The notes: generated from the letters alone by a model not told the origin. A DNA stretch of 29,997 bases from Apostichopus parvimensis (GCA_000934455.1 KN884108.1:95220-125216), one strand, 5' to 3'; positions 12,101 through 21,884 are shown, counted from the stretch's first letter. Made by a program: numbers and translations.

Positions 12101-12144
12101 ACTATCGTGAATGCTAAACAGAGTCCTGTGTCGAGAATCGCCAT
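47..12144 (-). CDS. Ig-transmembrane-NACHT receptor, 10 exons, complete CDS
   Basis: Predicted join, transcript order: 12144-12084, 9967-9650, 7785-7132, 6916-6602, 6503-6378, 5753-5704, 5185-5164, 4842-3326, 1295-1087, 140-47. All nine introns are GT-AG. The total is 3366 nt, 1121 residues plus stop. Layout: signal peptide 1-20, Ig1 21-126, Ig2 and Ig3 127-344, Ig4 345-449, transmembrane helix about 466-488, basic stop-transfer 489-501, linker to about 520, NACHT about 590-850 within exon 8 (516-1021), LRR-like tail to 1121. NACHT domains are known as NTP-driven oligomerisation switches of NLR immune receptors, and Ig domains as extracellular binding modules. I infer a surface receptor that signals through NACHT oligomerisation. 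No DEATH, CARD or PYD domain is visible. Extra LRR exons could be hidden in introns 8 or 9. The first eight exons are firm; the last two are well supported by phase and motif. An accidental joining of two genes is unlikely because exons 5-8 stay in phase across four introns. Confidence 0.85.
141..1086 (-). other. Intron 9 of the Ig-NACHT gene
   Basis: It is AT-rich, with a 13-bp poly-C tract at 1037-1049 near its 5' end. I saw no further exon with suitable phase, but a short LRR exon entering and leaving in phase 2 could be missed. Confidence 0.55.
1087..1295 (-). CDS. Exon 9: C-terminal LRR-like segment
   Basis: The exon is 209 nt, acceptor CCAATTCTTCAG to donor GTAAAT, phase 0 in and phase 2 out, open throughout. 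It encodes residues 1022-1090: IPISHLNLLW, then LESGLCLSSLSSVEKISI, then a linker ending RFKEL. Spaced Leu/Ile (HLNLL, IRLESGLCL, SLSSVEKISIN) resemble degenerate leucine-rich repeats, which normally follow NACHT in NLRs. Phase 0 fits exon 8. Support is phase, splice sites and character, not a clear family match. Confidence 0.72.
1801..1870. repeat. Dispersed repeat, copy A
   Basis: The segment with CTGTCGTGAATAGCCCGC and then CAATCGACTTC matches the one at 2161-2245 imperfectly. Both are GC-richer than their surroundings. Family unknown; SINE-like remnants are possible. Confidence 0.4.
2161..2245. repeat. Dispersed repeat, copy B
   Basis: It contains CTGTCGTTAGTTGCCCGC and then CAATAGACTTCCGTTCC, collinear with copy A about 370 bp away. 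The copies are old, given the many substitutions. Confidence 0.4.
2904..3092. repeat. Minisatellite, about 22-bp unit with GATATC core
   Basis: Eight to nine head-to-tail units resembling CAGATATCTCGAATTAAATT. Two central units are almost identical, and the outer ones degrade. It ends about 230 bp downstream of the NACHT exon (minus strand), within intron 8. Confidence 0.85.
3326..4842 (-). CDS. Exon 8: NACHT NTPase domain
   Basis: One 1517-nt exon encodes residues 516-1021, from acceptor GTTATCACAG (phase 1) to donor GTAAGT after SRSQ (phase 0). Walker A is GEPGYGKST at 598-606, Walker B with the extra acidic residues is LVLLDGFDEY at 675-684, and the sensor-1 region is TTRPS at 711-715; all are canonical for NACHT NTPases. 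A pre-NACHT helical stretch (ANYDMLYDSVQPIPYI) comes first, and about 300 mainly helical residues follow (HD1/winged-helix/HD2-like, with an HKTVCEWYAA motif). A single long NACHT exon is common in NLR genes. The domain looks catalytically intact. Confidence 0.95.
5164..5185 (-). CDS. Exon 7: 22-nt microexon linking the tail to NACHT
   Basis: It encodes GIPMLEN plus the first base of the next codon. A good polypyrimidine tract and acceptor (CCTTTTTCACAG) precede it and a donor GTATGT follows. Entry is phase 0 and exit phase 1, exactly what is needed to join exon 6 (ends phase 0) to exon 8 (begins phase 1). Without it the two exons are out of frame. I saw no other candidate of the right phase between 5703 and 4843. 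It is too short to be called from similarity alone. Confidence 0.68.
5401..5574 (+). CDS. Antisense tail-like small ORF in intron 6 (57 aa)
   Basis: This plus-strand ORF begins at ATG 5401, just after an acceptor-like TATTTTTTTAG (5384-5393), and stops at TGA 5572. It is acidic, with clustered tyrosines: EDEFIPYIYIYQSVNGASVY, then NESLDDESDK. IPYIYI fits the ITIM pattern I-x-Y-x-x-I. This resembles a terminal cytoplasmic-tail exon of an Ig receptor, inverted relative to the host gene. ORFs this long are common by chance in AT-rich DNA, and no matching membrane exon was seen upstream. Confidence 0.25.
   Translation: MFAEILHNMTVNCKRDNSNISDNVEDEFIPYIYIYQSVNGASVYNESLDDESDKTMS
5704..5753 (-). CDS. 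Exon 6: basic juxtamembrane cytoplasmic segment
   Basis: The exon is 50 nt, from acceptor TTTTCAG to donor GTAATG, entering in phase 1 and leaving in phase 0. It encodes ARKIKMKRIKGGDTESE (492-508): seven Lys/Arg, then an acidic stretch. This is a strong stop-transfer signal that continues the YRIR of exon 5. No tyrosine signalling motif is present. It switches the frame away from the phase-1 Ig rule and needs a phase-0 acceptor next, which the microexon at 5185 supplies. Confidence 0.75.
6378..6503 (-). CDS. Exon 5: stalk and transmembrane helix
   Basis: The exon is 126 nt, phase 1-1, between acceptor TTATTTATAG and donor GTACAT. It encodes residues 450-491: a Pro/Thr-rich stalk (VLPTEQIHNTPPQY), then about 23 uninterrupted hydrophobic residues (roughly 466-488, including IIAVLVTMIIIITVAVVIG), then YRIR. 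A basic cluster directly after the helix, continued in exon 6, predicts a type I topology with Ig outside and NACHT inside. The CAT/GAT-rich ATC run of the helix also creates meaningless ORFs on the other strand. Confidence 0.88.
6602..6916 (-). CDS. Exon 4: Ig domain 4 (C2-like), membrane-proximal
   Basis: The exon is 315 nt, phase 1-1, between acceptor GTTTTCCAG and donor GTAAGT. It encodes residues 345-449. Landmarks: Cys367 (EALTCSV), a degenerate RPKVALEW motif with Trp380, and Cys427 (VTVECRA). Like Ig2, it carries an extra N-terminal cysteine pair (Cys349, Cys355). The module ends in LLFPNG just before the membrane exon, so it is the juxtamembrane Ig domain. Confidence 0.83.
6917..7131 (-). 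other. Intron 3 of the Ig-NACHT gene
   Basis: A short 215-nt intron between donor GTAGGA and acceptor TTCCAG. No other features. Confidence 0.7.
7132..7785 (-). CDS. Exon 3: Ig domains 2 (C2-like) and 3 (V-like) in one exon
   Basis: The exon is 654 nt, phase 1-1, between acceptor GTTTACAG and donor GTAGGA. Ig2 spans about 127-236: Cys159, then the RPAVNLSW motif with Trp172, and Cys218. A further pair, Cys139 and Cys147, precedes the first strand. Ig3 spans about 237-344: Cys263, Trp273, then DEGSLSLQNT and a textbook EHEGLYAC F strand ending in Cys326. Sequons are at NLS, NFT, NVT and NYT, which fits an extracellular location. The other Ig domains here have one exon each, so an intron has probably been lost between Ig2 and Ig3. 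Confidence 0.87.
7786..9649 (-). other. Intron 2 of the Ig-NACHT gene
   Basis: A 1.86-kb intron containing a diverged tandem duplication (8101-8590), an (AT)n run (8379-8393) and relatives of the intron-1 repeat (about 8930-9420). No exon-like ORF with splice sites was seen. Confidence 0.6.
8101..8590. repeat. Diverged tandem duplication, two copies
   Basis: Copy 1 (about 8101-8215) and copy 2 (about 8413-8560) align collinearly: GTGAGACCTCCGCTC against GTGGGACTATCGCTCCGC, GAGAGACTCGAC against AAGAGACACGAC, and CGTTAAAG against CATTAAAG. Copy 1 also opens a 67-codon frame with no recognisable protein. Confidence 0.45.
9650..9967 (-). CDS. Exon 2: Ig domain 1 (V-like)
   Basis: The exon is 318 nt, phase 1 on both sides, between acceptor ...CGAACAG and donor GTATGT. 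It encodes residues 21-126. Ig landmarks: Cys45 in the B strand, Trp57 in the C strand (LIAWRN), and Cys122 in the F strand (KYICVH). The F-strand approach lacks the usual D-x-G-x-Y-x-C, so the domain is diverged. Extra cysteines at 29 and 47 (CSC) may form a second disulfide. N-glycosylation sequons sit at NGSS (Asn48) and PNGS. Confidence 0.8.
9968..12083 (-). other. Intron 1 of the Ig-NACHT gene
   Basis: A 2.1-kb first intron, separating leader from Ig1. More than half of it is the diverged TGACCT repeat described separately. No exon seen. Confidence 0.65.
10380..11890. repeat. Diverged tandem array, 100-140 bp unit rich in TGACCT
   Basis: Unit outline: GGTGACCTC, then TTTGACCTCCACCCAAAA, a track like TTCTTGTACTCAATATGG, then a TATCCATG-type word, and finally ATCATGTTTACAAGGTTTCA. 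The GGTGACC element recurs at 11244, 11379, 11507, 11607 and 11748 (spacing 135, 128, 100, 141). Looser units lie at about 10400-10870. A related stretch occurs at about 9216-9420. The family appears old and dispersed. Confidence 0.75.
12084..12144 (-). CDS. Exon 1: start codon and signal peptide
   Basis: The ATG at 12144 opens a 20-residue hydrophobic leader (MAILDTGLCLAFTIVLALSS) typical of a secretory signal peptide. The exon is 61 nt and ends in phase 1 at a consensus donor (CAG then GTGAGT). The next exon completes an Ala codon, a plausible signal-peptidase region. G at +4 fits a good start context. A short upstream out-of-frame ATG lies 11 nt before it. Confidence 0.82.
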
Positions 12145-12320
12145 GTCTTTTCATACGTAAGAATCTAAAAATAGAATGAGCATACGTAACGGTGACAATA
12201 AATGAAACGTTCAATTTCGAGGTTACTAGTTATAGCGAAAGGCCAGTTTGTATGTCGTTGTTTATCTTGCCAACCGTTTCTAATATAAGTACCAGTACAA
12301 CATGGCGGTTTAACCATTCA

Positions 12321-12329
12321 TTATTTATA
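12321..12329 (-). promoter_or_regulatory. TATA box of the Ig-NACHT gene
   Basis: On the minus strand this reads TATAAATAA, a near-consensus TATA box, about 180 bp upstream of the start codon. A transcription start near 12295 would leave a 5' UTR of about 150 nt. The position suits it, but AT-rich DNA gives many chance matches. Confidence 0.4.
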
Positions 12330-12399
12330 GCTGAGAAGTGGAATGGACATTGTAATACGTCTTATAGCTCTCAGAGTAAGAAACTGTGAAGCTGATATA

Positions 12400-14960
12400 T
12401 ATCGTGTTTATTGTAAAAGCGAACTACCAGTGATAGTATGTTATATTTTATTTATTCTGTAAGAATAAAAGGGAAAGCGAAGAAAAATTATAAAAGCGAA
12501 CTGTAAAGCTTTTAAGCATAGTATAGCAATAACTGGGAAACTGTTATAAGCCATTACCAGTATAAACTAATAAAAAGCTGAAGACAATCTCGCAGTAAAA
12601 CTCGTTTCATAACGATTCTGAAAGTTCTTGAAAGCAAAGGAGGCAGTTTGAACTTCCCATAGGCGAATTAAGAATTAAGGTACCGAGAAAATACATATTT
12701 ATTACGAAGGGCTGCAGAAATTGTAAAATGACGTCACTTCTCACATTTTAATATTTCTTTGGTATTTTTTGGAATATACCATTTATGTCCCAGTCATCTA
12801 AACCTTGTGAGATTATGTGGGTTTACTAGTAGAACATAGGGTTAACTTGGGTGTGAGCTACCATGGAGTACTTAGTAAGGGTTTTGTATTATGTGTGGGC
12901 GGTGGTACGTGGTCTACCTTTGACATTCCCGCTTTTTCAAGTGTTGGTTGTATTTGGGCTACAAGTTGGTTAATAATTGTGGGTTATATTTTCCCATGTG
13001 GGATTTACCATGAGTTTGAAATAAGTATATGAGTGTAGGTATACCAAGGGATTATCACACTAATTTCCATGTGAGTACAATATGGTTTGGACACGGTCAG
13101 TGAGGATATCGTGTGATATACATAATGGCCCCATTTATGTCTTATGATATTACGAGTTGGAGGGGCATCGATAATTCATGGAGTAGCACCGATACGTAAA
13201 GGAGGGGAACCGTACTTATGTCTATTACTTGTGAAACTTTTGTTCACATGCTGGTGGGGCAAATTAAGGAGTGGGGTGGAAGAACACTTGTCTGAAAGTG
13301 GAGTGGCATGCTCCTTGGGCCCAGCTAGGCTACCGGACTGCTGGAGTCATATTGCCACATTAGACACATGCTCAGTTATTGATAAAGACTGCTATACATT
13401 GGAAGTTGACTTGATCATGCTGAGGTTAAACATTTCTTGAACATTTTTATTGCGCATGTTTGTCAATTCAAGTCTACAAAAGCTAAAGCTCACTAAAGTT
13501 CGAGAAATTGTTGCATTATTTATCTGAAAGGTAGCTCACATTAATGCAACAACCAAGATGCCAGCATTGCTGTGTATAAGGTGATGATGCAAGTGCTTGA
13601 AAAATAGGTCAACACGCAACAGGATGTTGAATAGAACTTCCCAAATGTATTTCTCTGTATACTTTCTGACTATTTTTGGGCTATATATTTGTTCAATTAA
13701 AACGCCGCAATTGAATTTTCCTGAACCTTGAAAACGTCGTGTAACGTATAACATGCTTCCGTAGATAAGCATTGTAATCCCAGCAGTAAATATCGAGCAG
13801 TAAGAAACTGTTTCAATTAACCAAGTTCACCAAGAAACATGAAGAGGTTTCGTTCCGTTTACTATTCTGCACAAGAATACCCTTAAAAGTGGCTCACAAT
13901 TCAGTGTATTTTTTCTTGTTAAAGAATTTTTTACAATCTGGAAATTAATTGGATACCTTCATTGCCTAACGCTAAGACCCTGTGTTAATAGCAATGTGGG
14001 TTGACGCTTTTGGGTGAGCTGTTGATCTTCAATTTGAACTTCGTGAACTAGGTACCTTGGTGCTCCAAGGTTGGTAATAATTGTATAAGTAATGCAATAG
14101 CTGTTAAATATTATTCGATACTACCACCATGTTTGTTGCAAATGTATTAATTTAATTGATAAACCATATGCCTCCTGATGCTAAATCGGTCCTTACCCAT
14201 TTAATGATTGTCTGTAGAAAGGTGGTAAAACAGGTGAAATATAGTTTTTAGGTAGGAAATGTATACTTACTCTGTTATTTTTTACTGCAGATGATGATAA
14301 ATCAGTTCCATTTGTTTAGTATGCTGTATAATAGATTGCATAGCCATCTGACCTGAAATGTCATTGTAGGTATAAACACATTACTATAGCTGTAGAGAGT
14401 ACCTATTCAACTACCCCAAAGTTTCCATATGTCTCTGATCATGCCTGTAGCTTCTTCCTCCTTTAAACATGAAAGGAGGAGGGGCCAGGGTTGGTCATAA
14501 GAATAGGTGAATGTAAAATATGTTGAGTCAAAGTATGAAACAATTAGAAGTTTCAAATGGTGCTGTAATACATCCGAATTATGTATTAAGGGGACTAGTC
14601 AGGAGAACAAACTGTTGGACGCACATAAAATAAGTTAATATATGTATCACAACATGCACTGTTGGCAACATAATTGTGTGTTTGCCGTTTCCATAACTGT
14701 ACACTATTCTGGAATCTCGAAGAACTCTATCAATGTATATGCACTTAAGCGTTTAGTGTATGAAAGGCTCAATATAAGTGTAAATACAATTTCTTTAGCA
14801 AAACGATTTCGAGCGAATCCCCCATTGTCTTGGTTTCTTTCATTAGCTCAGTACTACGTAGTCTGTGCATTCCGATTATTGTTTAAGCATGATACGGTTC
14901 AGTAGCCAATCATAGTAACACGTTAACGGTTATGACAACGGATTACTTGTAACTGGTCAC
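12400..14960. other. Intergenic, no supported gene
   Basis: Several ORFs of 70-100 codons on either strand lack splice sites, family motifs or composition bias. Apart from the CRE at 12729, I see nothing I can support. Confidence 0.5.
12729..12736. promoter_or_regulatory. CRE palindrome TGACGTCA
   Basis: A perfect 8-bp cAMP-response/ATF site about 400 bp upstream of the TATA box of the minus-strand receptor. Identical sites lie at 23029 and 24559, the last beside the other Ig gene. Function is inferred from the motif only. Confidence 0.35.
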
Positions 14961-14964
14961 ACAT

Positions 14965-15108
14965 ACGTACAATTTGCTGTTTTCAAATGCTCAGCGGATA
15001 TTATTACATCTTACTGTTGTCCCCACGTACATGTGTACAGTCTGCTGTTTTCAAACGTTCAACGGATAGTGTTACGCCTTACCGTTGTCCCACGTACTCT
15101 GTTTGCTA
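14965..15108. repeat. Tandem duplication, about 60-67 bp unit
   Basis: Two units each begin ACGTAC and run through CTGCTGTTTTCAAA, then CGGATA, to a TGTTGTCCC end (14965-15024 and 15025-15091). A third begins at 15092 and soon decays. Confidence 0.75.
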
Positions 15109-15773
15109 CCACAATTCTGAAGATCAATGATTTTGAAAACTAAATCACACAAAAAAGCAAAGTTAAGAGTTCAAGTTCATACATTGAATACGTTCAAAGC
15201 AGTTACAAATGACTTTTATTTACCGAAGATCAATTGAACATGAATCATTTCAGAGGCATTCTGCAAATTTTGTTATGGCCATATTGCACCCTACTCCCTA
15301 GTTCATGAAATGCATTGCAACGATGATATTGGCAACGATAGTGCGCTTCTAGAAGTGTAATATTTGTTTATATAGTGTAGATTTAACACACATTACGCTC
15401 TAAAGCCTGTAAAAAATAATAATCCGATCTTAACATTGCTTTCGAACTATCAATTCAAATATGATATACTGCGACATCAGAGAGGGGGCTAACTAACGTA
15501 CCTTAAAGTTAAAGATATCACTGATTGATTTTGTTGAAAATAATTGGTTCACTTGCAAACTAAGTGGAAAGTATGTTCCCCCATGCAATGAAATCAAAAC
15601 GTCAACTCCAAATTCAGCATGTTGTAGTTTTCTGTAGGTTAACGAATAAAATAGCTAATTTAGAGTTTTTTATTAAATATATGTCTGCTTGAATTTGAAG
15701 TTATGTCCACATGAAATCTTTTTAAATGTAGACATAAAAAACTGCCTCCTGATTGGCTAAGAATTTATGTCTA
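15109..15773. other. Intergenic, nothing recognised
   Basis: AT-rich sequence without an exon-like ORF or clear repeat. Confidence 0.5.
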
Positions 15774-15847
15774 CACATAATCGAATTGATGTTAGCATTA
15801 AATCGAATTTATGTCAGCATTAATTCAAATTTTATGTCAGCTTAAAC
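15774..15847. repeat. Short minisatellite, about 22-bp unit
   Basis: Three units like CATTAAATCGAATTTATGTC followed by AG, plus a partial fourth. It shares the TCGAATT core and unit length with the minisatellite at 2904-3092. Confidence 0.6.
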
Positions 15848-16321
15848 CCCCGAATTTTGGCTGTGGCCAACCATATACGTTTAGTGAAATTTGACATCTT
15901 TATGTACCTTAAGTACATGTTAATCATATGTTATGTTTTTTTTTTTTGTGCTAACATTGGAAGACACTGGTGTTAAACTAAGGGCAAAATTAGTTCAATA
16001 CATGCATCACCTGTAATAGTAATTAGGCTTCAAGGTTATTATGGCTATAATGTTAGTATAGCCTAGACTACGTCTAAATAAGCGGTAGCACAACATTGTA
16101 TGAGGTCTATTAACCTAAGTGGACTGGCTGCTGAGTGCTAATACCTGTACAGAGAATGTTTTGATTCATATTTAGCGGATAATCCACAAAGGTATGCATT
16201 GAATGAATAATAAGTATCTAAAATATGCCATTTTCTGCTTCTGCATGTGTACATTGATGGTTGTTTGAGCCTACTCATTGTCATTGCATTTCTGCTGTTT
16301 TGTCAATTTTTAGAGAAAGTT

Positions 16322-16400
16322 GATGTGCTAAGTCCTCAGCATTCAAAGCTATATACTTTGAATGAATTTGGTATCAATGGACTCCACTGGTTAGCACATC
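16322..16400. repeat. Nested inverted repeat
   Basis: The outer arms GATGTGCTAA (16322-16331) and TTAGCACATC (16391-16400) enclose a perfect inner 9-bp hairpin, CATTCAAAG and CTTTGAATG (16340-16348, 16356-16364), with a 7-nt loop. It could be a cruciform, a small MITE remnant or a transcript hairpin. Confidence 0.55.
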
Positions 16401-17315
16401 CCAAACAAGTCTGACAACAGAAAGAGATATCCTGATGCTCCCATGGGAGATAGACTCTAGTAACTACAGAACCAGTACTTGCCTACCAATTGAGAATAAG
16501 GTAATTTGTCATTGTTGCTCTTTGCCGAGCAACACATTTGAATATTTTATCTTGAAATATGACACCCCTATCCACATCTCTTCTCATATAACTGTCTTTA
16601 AAAGCAATGTAAAAATCGACCCCTTTAACTGGACTGGATGAATAATGTATCTAGATATCATTTCACTAAGTTTTCTTTTAGAGTATTGTAAATACCGTTA
16701 CAATGAGGCTGTTGTTTACAAATCCCGATGATCCAACTTTTGAAAAGAACACTTTCAACTCTCTTCTTTTATTCATAGCAACATAACAGTTGCACTGGAG
16801 TGACAGCAATATCAGTTTATCATGTTCCAAACAGTTCAGAAATACATTGAGGTATGTTCTCAAAGTCAGTTTGAGAGGAATCAGCTGAGCTAAACAAAAA
16901 AATTTCAAAACTTGTCAGAGCCAGGGACGAAAAAGCCCGTCCTGCTGACCCTTGCTGGATGTAAGATGCATTTAGGGTAAGCCAGGGCAAATAGAATATG
17001 ATCATGGATATCAATACAACCCGGAAGAATCATAAATGCACCCAAATTGGTCAGCTAATCAAAATTTGTGACTGAGAGTGTTGTTGCAGATATAGACCTG
17101 GTTAATGCTAACACAATTTTAGCCCATGTGTGTATTACACAGTGTGCACTGTACATATTGAAACTCTGAAAAAAACATCTTTATAATTGAATACAATTCC
17201 ATTCATGTTTATATTGTGACGACTACAAAATGTATCATTTTGGAATTGAAAAAAATATATATATATGTCATTTAAGGTGGCATACTACTATTAGAGTCTA
17301 CATCAAGCAACCAAG

Positions 17316-17359
17316 ATGTTCTCCTTCACAATAAGTGCCGATGGGCAGTAGGAGAACAT
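17316..17359. repeat. Inverted repeat, 10-bp arms
   Basis: ATGTTCTCCT at 17316-17325 pairs perfectly with AGGAGAACAT at 17350-17359 across a 24-nt loop. No flanking tail suggests a terminator or known RNA. Confidence 0.5.
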
Positions 17360-20300
17360 ATTTTTTGATATGTTATCAATCAAGATCCGGTTGTTTGTGG
17401 CTAGCATGTTAAGGGCATGAATTGAAGTACATGTGGTGCAAACATTGGTTCAATTGCGGCAATTTTAGACTTCTATATGCCTCCCAGAAGCAGCGTACGA
17501 AAATTGTTTCCTACTGAGTGAAGAAGTTTGTTTTCAAGTGACGAAAACGTCAGGCTCTCGTAGCAAAACATCCTCACATTCATGATACAAATAGTTGAAT
17601 GTGCCATGAAAGGCAAACATTTCAGCTATAAAGTGATGGGTAGCATTTAGCTAGTGAGAACTTTATTGAGACTAAGAGACCACATTACTTTTGTGATTTA
17701 GTGTGTATGTCAATAGGGCTTTTAATGGGTGTATGCTACAGTATGGTATCTATCGACAAACCATTGGAAAACATGAAGCACGATTTAAAGGAAAAAGAGA
17801 AGTCGTGACGATAAAGCGAACACGAATATAAACATGTATTATTCCAGGATAAAAAACGTGGTAAACCCTGTTGGTGAATAAATAAAAACGTGTTCCTATT
17901 CACACAAAGGACGTGATTATTAATTTTCCTTTTTTTTGTATTAACTAAATGTTAGCGACATGATGTATTTACTGCAAATATGTAACCTTCAAATTAATAT
18001 GATTATGTTACTATGGAAATAATAACATAATTTTGTTCAATAATTAAGGAAGGGTCAACTTTTGAAATATAAATAATCAATAGCCAGTGTTTACAATGTT
18101 ATATGTATTTAAAATAAGGTGATGGTATCAGATTCATTTATATTACAGCTCATAAAAGTACTCTTCATTTTTTATCAACGAATAAGTAAACAACGGTTAA
18201 CATTTGTAAGAGCTAATAAAGGAAAAACTAAGTAATATAATGTAAGTATGCATTGCTAAATTAATGGGCAAACTTGGCTGCAAATATGAGTAAACCAACA
18301 AATATGAACATTCTTTGTTTTCGTGACAATCCTTTTCTTAGCTTCAGAATCTTGATATATGTTTTTCTAGCCTTAGAGTAGTGTCATAGCTAATAAAATT
18401 TGATATCAATTCATATCATTTAGCGTTGAGCTGGTCTAGAGCGACGGCATATATTACATGCTATTAATAGTGCATAATTCAAAACGTCAGAGCCATCACA
18501 TTGTAAGTTTACTTAGTTTCTACCTTCCATTCTTTGCATAATACATTTGACAAATGTGCTTCATTGTGATTTGATTCAATTAACAACATCATCAATTTGT
18601 TATCATTACTTTATTTTTCAAATGAAGGATTCAAGTAAGTTATTTCTCTCAAGATTATTGTCTTTATCAACATGATCCATTTTTTTAAACGATTTTAGTT
18701 TATATAGAAAATTAGACGACATAATTTAGGGAAATACGAATCTTTCAAAAGAAAATTCCTTTTAAATTCCAATCGAATTTTCTAATTTGCCTCTTTAGCC
18801 GGGCTCGTTAAAATCGAGACAAAAAAACATAATCATTTGTTATTTTATAATATAACACATATGCTAGGATTTACTGGGTAGGATACAACATAACTAATTC
18901 ATCAAAAATAGATAAATTTCTTTTAACCTGTCATTTCTCTTTTCCGCAACACATTTGCAATTTGTTTGGTTTTCCAGTTTACTCATGAGGAGATGCAAAT
19001 TATTTATTTGCTGTGTTAATGTTTTTGATTGACCAAATGAAGGTCATAACGTAATAACCGAAAGCATTGGACGGAAAACAAATGAAAAAGTAGCAACATT
19101 AATGAATAATTATAATTATTGTTGGAACTCCATCATTGTACGTGCACACGTTTTTTTTTTTTTTTGTCTCAATCGGTTTACAAATGACTGTCAGTAGAAG
19201 AAAACAAAAACGTTCGACATGTTTATATTTACAGCACGTATATTAAATGTTGGAACTTGCTACTTCGACGCCAATCTTTTTTACTAAAAAGAAAAGGTTA
19301 TTTAGAGCTTTAATATCTCAAAGTAAATTAAATTAAGATTCATACAATGTAAAACTAGATTATTGATTATTTATCACGAAACAATCGTTCAATACAGCTG
19401 TATGAGTTCGTTCGATTTCTAAATGCTTACCAATTTATTGAATTACCTACTGGATCTTGATAACTGATATTGACAAATAAATCACCGACTGATTGATGTT
19501 GAAACTATTGCGTTTAGTTATTGTACAAAAGTTTCTCTCAACACTTGGAAATTTTACTTCTTTCATTTTACCATTAGTCGTCAATTAACTTCCGTAGAAA
19601 TAAATTTGTCTTTGTAATATTTTTTGGGTATCAAGTGACGTTTAATTTATCTTAACAATGCACAATACCACAGCAATTCCCATGGGTGTGAGACGTTAGC
19701 AGTGACGTTACTAACTTATCACTACCATTCTTCATTCTCCTCCCGATGCTACTTTAACATTTTGAATCCCTACAAAGAAAAATGGATTGGTAAAGAATCA
19801 TTATTGTTGTATTCATTTCCTCTGTTTCAATGTATCATATTTTGAATAAAGTGATTTTTTTTTGTATTTTATTATTTGATACACATACCGATGGTTTGAA
19901 ATTATCATCATTACCCCTCCAGTGTATTATGTTCTACCTCCCCTTCTTGTGGAGTCATCCATTAATGGACGCTGAGGTGAATCTGTACTTATATATACCT
20001 GTTTAACACAAACAAACAATATTGAAAATTGTAGTCTAGATGATCCACGATTTCGGTTGCAATACTTCTTATATTGTTACCATATGTATTCTAGGATGTT
20101 CTCATAAATTATTAAACATCCATGCCTTCGGTTAGGGCATTTAAAATGAGTCCTGGCCTGTCAACCTTTGATGTTTCTTTGATCTCTTCGTCTAAGCCTT
20201 CTCTTCTATCATCTGTAGGCATGATATGGGCAATCATTGCTACAATTTACTATTGCAGATAAAAAGTGAGAAAAATATGTATGTACTGGATGTCGTAGCA

Positions 20301-21880
20301 TGCAAAGTCTGAGGAAGAAACATGAAAGGCGCCATCAAGCAGTATTGCGATGGAGTCGGCGGTAGTATACCACTTGGGAAGAATAAAACAGACAGATCAA
20401 AAGCCGGACGTGACATATGCGGGTAATTTTAGCAGCACAAACTGCATCATGTGAAGCGAGACGTTTCTGATACCGAAGGGACAGAATGAAATCACGAAGT
20501 TTTCGGTCGGTCAGTTATGTTACTATTGGGCAATTAACTTACGGCGCAAACTGTACCTCACTTTAACGGCTAATGACTCAAGTGACATGTTAACATTTAA
20601 GCAAATATTAGTTTTTAATTACTCTTATATTATTGCTTTTTTTTTGTCGCATAGATGATTGGAACGTTAACATTCTAGATTGAATGACAATATTCGTGCG
20701 TTTTAATTACACTTTTTAATAATCAAAGTGGTCCTATATGCCATCAGGAAAGAGTTTTCCCGTTGCGCTCTGATCAATACAATTTTATTATTTTTATTAA
20801 AACCATATTATTTATTTGCACAACCTTTAGTTTAGAGCTATGTTATAAGGACCTAAATAATAGTTTATATTACTCTCTCCATCCTCTTTGAAATCCTGAA
20901 CACGCCACTGTTGTGAATGTTTAATTAATTTGTTTGCACAAACACTGAGTTAGATATATATAACAGTTACGTTAACCACTTACCTTATTCGCTCACGTAG
21001 TGTGTCTTTTTACTGTCTGGCGACCCGGTTGTACAACGCCCTCCCACCCTCCCCCACCCCCGCCTTTGATATGTCCAAATGATCATATCGGGGTGGTTTA
21101 TTGTCAGTTTGGCAGCGATTGCTCTGATCGAGGGTGTACTTAAATAGTACGTGCACTAATATAGTATGAAACCCAATTTCACTTAGTGTATCGTTGTTAA
21201 TACATGCAATATAATTTGTAGCTACTTGTGGCGAATGTACATCACTGAAAAGTGGCACATTCCCGTAGCGACGTAACCATTGGGCGTTGTGATCGCTAGT
21301 CAGGTCACGTCACTGTAGCTGGGGAATTTAAACAATTGTTGATATTAGAATGAATCAGTTAACTATCTTCAAATCGCATTATGCGAACTAAAAAGACCAC
21401 AAAATCACAAGTTGACTATTATTTCCCTTCACGTCTCAACACGATCTAGGAAAACTCCCTAAAATATGTATTGATTGCTTTGAGTGTTTATTTAATTGGA
21501 TGTTAGTTATTTAGCCATGGTTGTGTGCATCATTAAGCGTTACGTGATAATGTATTGTTAACAGAGTATCGGAACTCGGAACGAGCAGTTTATTAGTACG
21601 TGCTCTTCCCTTTTTTTGTCTCGGGCTTGAACCGAACGCAAGCAAAACCACGGTAAAAGAGGGAAGGGGGGAGGAAAATACAAGCTGAACGAGAAACAAA
21701 GAAAACCAGAAGACTACGTCCTCCCACTCGTTCGTATGATCATATGAGTTCCACTACGGTCAACTATGGCGCTACTATATAATGATTTACGTCAATTATG
21801 GCAACTGCGTACGAAAGATGCCCTCCCATTAAACCCATCCAAATGAATACAAAGTGCAAATTGCACTATCTACACAGTGT
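17360..21880. other. Intergenic, no supported gene
   Basis: AT-rich sequence with oligo-T runs. A GC-richer patch at 20281-20540 carries a minus-strand frame of about 59 codons (including LRYQKRLASHDAVCAAKIT) that I could not place in a family. Nothing else can be supported. Confidence 0.5.
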
Positions 21881-21884
21881 ATAT

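Noticed and set aside
13144..13440. 98-codon plus-strand ORF
   Set aside because: Composition is unlike the verified exons, there are no domain motifs, and length is not exceptional for chance ORFs in 30 kb.
14806..14825. T-arm-like sequence (TTCGAGCGAATCC)
   Set aside because: No matching acceptor stem, anticodon arm or D arm around it, so not a tRNA. No rRNA, tRNA or CRISPR array was seen anywhere in the window.
16435..16641. Possible Ig remnant with CHCC and ILKYD words
   Set aside because: No B-strand/F-strand cysteine spacing and no phase-1 splice pair.
20281..20540. GC-richer patch with a minus-strand frame resembling a transposase or basic protein
   Set aside because: It stops after about 59 codons, has no recognisable motif and no supporting splice sites.
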